Positions 21,122-23,604 of a DNA stretch of 23,604 nt are shown one piece after another. The stretch is from Solirubrobacter sp044865965 (GTDB lineage: Bacteria > Actinomycetota > Thermoleophilia > Solirubrobacterales > Solirubrobacteraceae), in the NCBI GenBank assembly GCA_044865965.1, contig JBIOTP010000202.1, forward strand, positions 1-23,604. Direction: 5' to 3'. Within the stretch, counting starts at the first letter, position 1; each line of letters opens with the position of its first letter. A model generated the notes under the pieces. That model was not told the origin of the DNA and did no database searches. It saw only the letters and a list, made by a program, of their open reading frames with translations. Position numbers and translations under genes: made by a program.

Positions 21122-21878
21122 CCATGACTGGATCGGCAGATGGGGCGCTGGGCACGAGCGGCCGCCACCGCCGCGGCCCATAGCGCAGGGCCGGCACCCG
21201 CCAGGCCGCCTCCAGCGCGATCCGGGCCGACATCTTGGACTCGCCCAGCACCCGCTCGCGGAAGCGGATCGGCACCTCGACGACGCGAAGGCCCAGACAC
21301 AGCGCCCGCCACGTCAGCTCGACCTGGAACGCGTAGCCCTGGGCGCCGGCCGAGCCCGCGTCGATCGCCGCGAGCGTCTCGGCGCGAAAGCACTTGAAGC
21401 CGCCCGTGAGGTCGCGGATGCCGAGCCCGAGCACGCGCCGCGCGTAGCCGCAGCCGCCGCGCGAGAGCGCGCGGCGCAGCAGGTCCCAGTCCTCGACGCC
21501 GCCGCCGTCGACGTAGCGCGAGCCGAGCACGAGGTCGGCCCCCTCGTGCGCCGGGGCGAGCAGCCGCGGGAGGTCGGCGGGGTCGTGGGAGAGGTCGGCA
21601 TCCATCTCGATCACGTAGCCGGCGCCGCCCGCCAGCGCGGTCGCGAAGCCGCTCGCGTATGCGCGGCCGAGCCCGGCCTTGGCGCCCCGGTGGAGGACGC
21701 CGACCGCGGGGTCGGCGGCCGCGATCCGGTCCGCGAGCGCGCCGGTCCCGTCGGTCGAGCCGTCGTCGACGACGAGCACGTGCGCCGCGGGCAGCGCGGC
21801 CCGCACGCCGGCGACCGCCGCCTCGAGGTTCTCGACCTCGTCGTAGGTCGGGAGGATCACCCAGGCACGGCCGTCCAT
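21111..21878 (-). CDS. Family 2 glycosyltransferase, polyprenol-phosphate mannose synthase-like
   Basis: This 255-residue GT-A fold enzyme resembles Dpm1-type polyprenol-monophosphomannose synthases, which transfer mannose from GDP-mannose to polyprenyl phosphate on the inner membrane face. Motifs: AWVILPTYDEVENL at the N-terminus, LVVDDGSTDGTG, the metal-binding DAD in EMDADLSHDP, GSRYVDGGGVEDW, LTGGFKCFRAETL, and RFRERVLGESKMS, a standard end of the catalytic domain. There is no C-terminal membrane domain, so it is the soluble Dpm1-like class. ATG 21878 is the start; the in-frame ATG at 21914 would run through the divergent promoter and into polX. It overlaps the SpoIIM-like gene by 11 nt, suggesting a shared cell-envelope role. 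Confidence 0.85.
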   Translation of the reverse strand: MDGRAWVILPTYDEVENLEAAVAGVRAALPAAHVLVVDDGSTDGTGALADRIAAADPAVGVLHRGAKAGLGRAYASGFATALAGGAGYVIEMDADLSHDPADLPRLLAPAHEGADLVLGSRYVDGGGVEDWDLLRRALSRGGCGYARRVLGLGIRDLTGGFKCFRAETLAAIDAGSAGAQGYAFQVELTWRALCLGLRVVEVPIRFRERVLGESKMSARIALEAAWRVPALRYGPRRWRPLVPSAPSADPVMDEV

Positions 21879-21888
21879 GACGGCCGCG

Positions 21889-21895
21889 TAGCCTA
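21889..21895. promoter_or_regulatory. Symmetric bidirectional promoter core between glycosyltransferase and polX
   Basis: TAGCCTA reads TAGCCT on + (9 nt before GTG 21904) and TAGGCT on - (11 nt before ATG 21878). The boxes overlap by five bases, exactly the TANNNTA geometry seen at 1729-1735. The 25-bp space between the starts cannot hold two separate promoters. Confidence 0.45.
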
Positions 21896-21903
21896 CGGGA
21901 GCC

Positions 21904-23604
21904 GTGGCCGCCAAGACGAATGCGGAGATCGCAGCCGCCTTCGACGAGCTCGCCGACCTCTATGAGCTCGACGGCGCGATCTCCTACCGCGTGATCGCCT
22001 ATCGCACGGCGGCGAAGTCAGTGCGGGACGCCGCGGTGTCGGTGATGGCGCTGGCCCGCGAGGGCCGCGTGACCGAGCTGCCCGGCATCGGCAAGACGCT
22101 CGAGGAGAAGCTGCACGCGCTGGACGAGACCGGCGACATCCCGGCCGCCCAGAAGCTGCGCGCGAAGTTCCCGGCCGGGCTGATCTCGGTCATGCACCTG
22201 CCGAACTTCGGGCCCAAGCGGGCGCGGGTGCTCTACGACGAGCTCGGGATCGACTCGCTGGACTCGCTGCGGGCGGCCGCCGAGGCCGGGCAGATCCGCA
22301 CGCTGCGCGGCTTCGGCGCGCGCGTGGAGGAGAACCTGCTGCGCGTGCTCGCCGAGCACGACGAGAGCGGGCCGGCGCCGCGCATCCTGCTCTCGCGCGC
22401 GCTGCCGGTGGCCGAGCAGATCGCCGGCGCGCTGCGCGACCACCCGGCCGCCGACCGCGTCGAGGTCGCGGGCTCGCTCCGCCGGCTCGCCGACGCGGTG
22501 AAGGACATCGACGTGATCGCCACGGCGAGCGACCCGGCGGCGCTGGCCGGGACGCTGCGCGAGCTGCCGCTGGTGGAGTCGGTGCTGCAGACCGGCGACG
22601 CCGGCGCGCGCGTCAGCACGCACTCCGGCATGCGCGTGGACCTGCGGGTCGTGGAGCCCGACCAGTTCGGCAACGTGCTGCAGCATCTGACGGGCTCGAA
22701 GGCGCACAACGTGGGGCTGCGCGAGACGATGGTGCGGCGCGGGCTGCACGTCTCCGAGTACGGGATCCTCGACGACGCCACCGACGAGACGACCCGCTGC
22801 CCGACGGAGGAGGAGGTCTACGAGCGGCTCGGCCTGCTCTGGATCCCGCCCGAGCTGCGCGAGGGCCGCGGCGAGCTGGAGGCCGCCTCCCCCGGCGGCC
22901 CCGGGCTCCCGGACCTCGTGGAGCTCGACGACCTGCGCGGCGACCTGCACTGCCACACCACGCTCTCCGACGGCCGCCAGACCGCGGAGGAGATGGCGGC
23001 GGCGGCGATCGAGCGCGGCTTCGAGTACCTGGCGATCACCGACCACTCGGCGAGCCACGGCTTCGGCGACGACGTGTCCGCGGAGGCGCTGGAGGCGCGG
23101 ATCGACGAGATCCACGCGCTGGACGAGAGCCTGGACGGCCTGCGGCTGCTGGCCGGCAGCGAGGTGAACATCCTCCCGGACGGCTCGCTCGACTATCCGG
23201 ATGAGCTGCTGGCGCGGCTCGACTGGGTCATCGCCTCGGTCCACACCGCGTTCGGCATGGACGAGCAGCAGATGACCGGCCGCGTGGTCGCCGCCATCGA
23301 GCACCCCTTGGTCGACGCCATCGGCCACCCGACGGGGCGCAAGATCGAGACGCGCGCCCCGTACGGGATCGACATGACGCGCGTGATCGAGGCGGCCGCC
23401 CGCACCGGCACGATGATCGAGATCAACGCCTCGCCCGACCGGCGCGACCTCAACGAGATCCACGCGCGCGCCGCGGCCGAGGCGGGCGTGATGATCCTCG
23501 TCAACTCCGACGCCCACTCCGCGCGCAACTTCGAGCTGTTGCGCTACGGGATCTTCACCGCCCGGCGCGCGTGGCTGACCCCGGCGCAGGTGGCGAACAC
23601 GCGG
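21904..23604 (+). CDS. polX: DNA polymerase X with C-terminal PHP domain (3' truncated by window)
   Basis: Bacterial PolX is a gap-filling repair polymerase fused to a PHP metallo-nuclease. The frame is open for 567 codons to the edge, near the usual family length, so only a few residues should be missing. The N-terminal part (1-100) has helix-hairpin-helix motifs such as LPGIGKTLEEKL and LPNFGPKRARVLYDELG. The nucleotidyltransferase palm has GSLRR (190-194) with the metal pair Asp201/Asp203 in KDIDVI, then the THSGMRVDLRVV strand with the third Asp. The PHP domain starts at DLHCHTTLSDG (347-357, His349 and His351), with AITDHS and, near the end, VNSDAHS, all metal ligands. GTG 21904 is probably nearly leaderless. 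It is divergent from the glycosyltransferase. Confidence 0.93.
   Translation, partial: MAAKTNAEIAAAFDELADLYELDGAISYRVIAYRTAAKSVRDAAVSVMALAREGRVTELPGIGKTLEEKLHALDETGDIPAAQKLRAKFPAGLISVMHLPNFGPKRARVLYDELGIDSLDSLRAAAEAGQIRTLRGFGARVEENLLRVLAEHDESGPAPRILLSRALPVAEQIAGALRDHPAADRVEVAGSLRRLADAVKDIDVIATASDPAALAGTLRELPLVESVLQTGDAGARVSTHSGMRVDLRVVEPDQFGNVLQHLTGSKAHNVGLRETMVRRGLHVSEYGILDDATDETTRCPTEEEVYERLGLLWIPPELREGRGELEAASPGGPGLPDLVELDDLRGDLHCHTTLSDGRQTAEEMAAAAIERGFEYLAITDHSASHGFGDDVSAEALEARIDEIHALDESLDGLRLLAGSEVNILPDGSLDYPDELLARLDWVIASVHTAFGMDEQQMTGRVVAAIEHPLVDAIGHPTGRKIETRAPYGIDMTRVIEAAARTGTMIEINASPDRRDLNEIHARAAAEAGVMILVNSDAHSARNFELLRYGIFTARRAWLTPAQVANTR

Overview
The window is a gene-dense stretch of very GC-rich bacterial DNA with strongly GC-biased codons, frequent GTG and TTG starts, and 4-nt start/stop overlaps. 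The gene set points to an actinobacterium: an IleRS whose HIGH box reads GSHH as in actinobacteria, a CoxL/G/M/S-type hydroxylase operon, a Dpm1-like glycosyltransferase, and SpoIID and SpoIIM homologues. The style suggests the Thermoleophilia/Solirubrobacterales, but this is inferred from gene content; no rRNA or tRNA is visible.

Layout. A gene tail (3-215, +) converges on a secreted SpoIID-like protein (243-1694, -) across a palindrome. A divergent promoter then serves a (+) run of acetolactate synthase, aldehyde dehydrogenase and PdxH (1770-5507). A two-domain unknown (5552-6376) and a short ECF sigma factor (6441-6938) follow. On (-) lie fumC with a GNAT acetyltransferase (9105-6952), and an alpha/beta hydrolase with an HxlR regulator (10496-9179). 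From a 24-bp divergent intergenic region at 10497-10520 runs a (+) molybdenum-hydroxylase operon in the order large subunit, CoxG-like, FAD subunit, [2Fe-2S] subunit (10521-14713). A MATE transporter and a small membrane protein follow (14778-16471). Next come a small anchored (-) protein (16468-16908), ileS (16957-20040, +), trxA (20363-20037, -), a (-) glycosyltransferase/SpoIIM pair (21878-20423), and divergent polX, which runs off the window end.

Most functions are ordinary: TCA cycle, vitamin B6, translation, redox and DNA repair. The least ordinary features are structural. (1) The junction between the hydroxylase large subunit and the CoxG-like gene exists as three tandem 68/69-bp units. 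They create a 46-codon ORF that keeps ATGA coupling at both ends. (2) Three divergent gene pairs have opposed TANNNT -10 boxes that physically overlap, and many starts lie 6-11 nt after such a box, which suggests leaderless or nearly leaderless mRNAs. (3) Two convergent pairs share one CTAG as both stop codons, and all nine CTAG sites I found lie at gene edges or between genes. (4) The alpha/beta hydrolase has an Asp nucleophile but Phe where the catalytic His is expected. (5) The CoxG-like protein lost part of its core and gained a Pro/Ala stalk with a C-terminal hydrophobic anchor.

I found no CRISPR array, insertion sequence, prophage or defence locus. Promoter calls come from pattern reading alone and are tentative.
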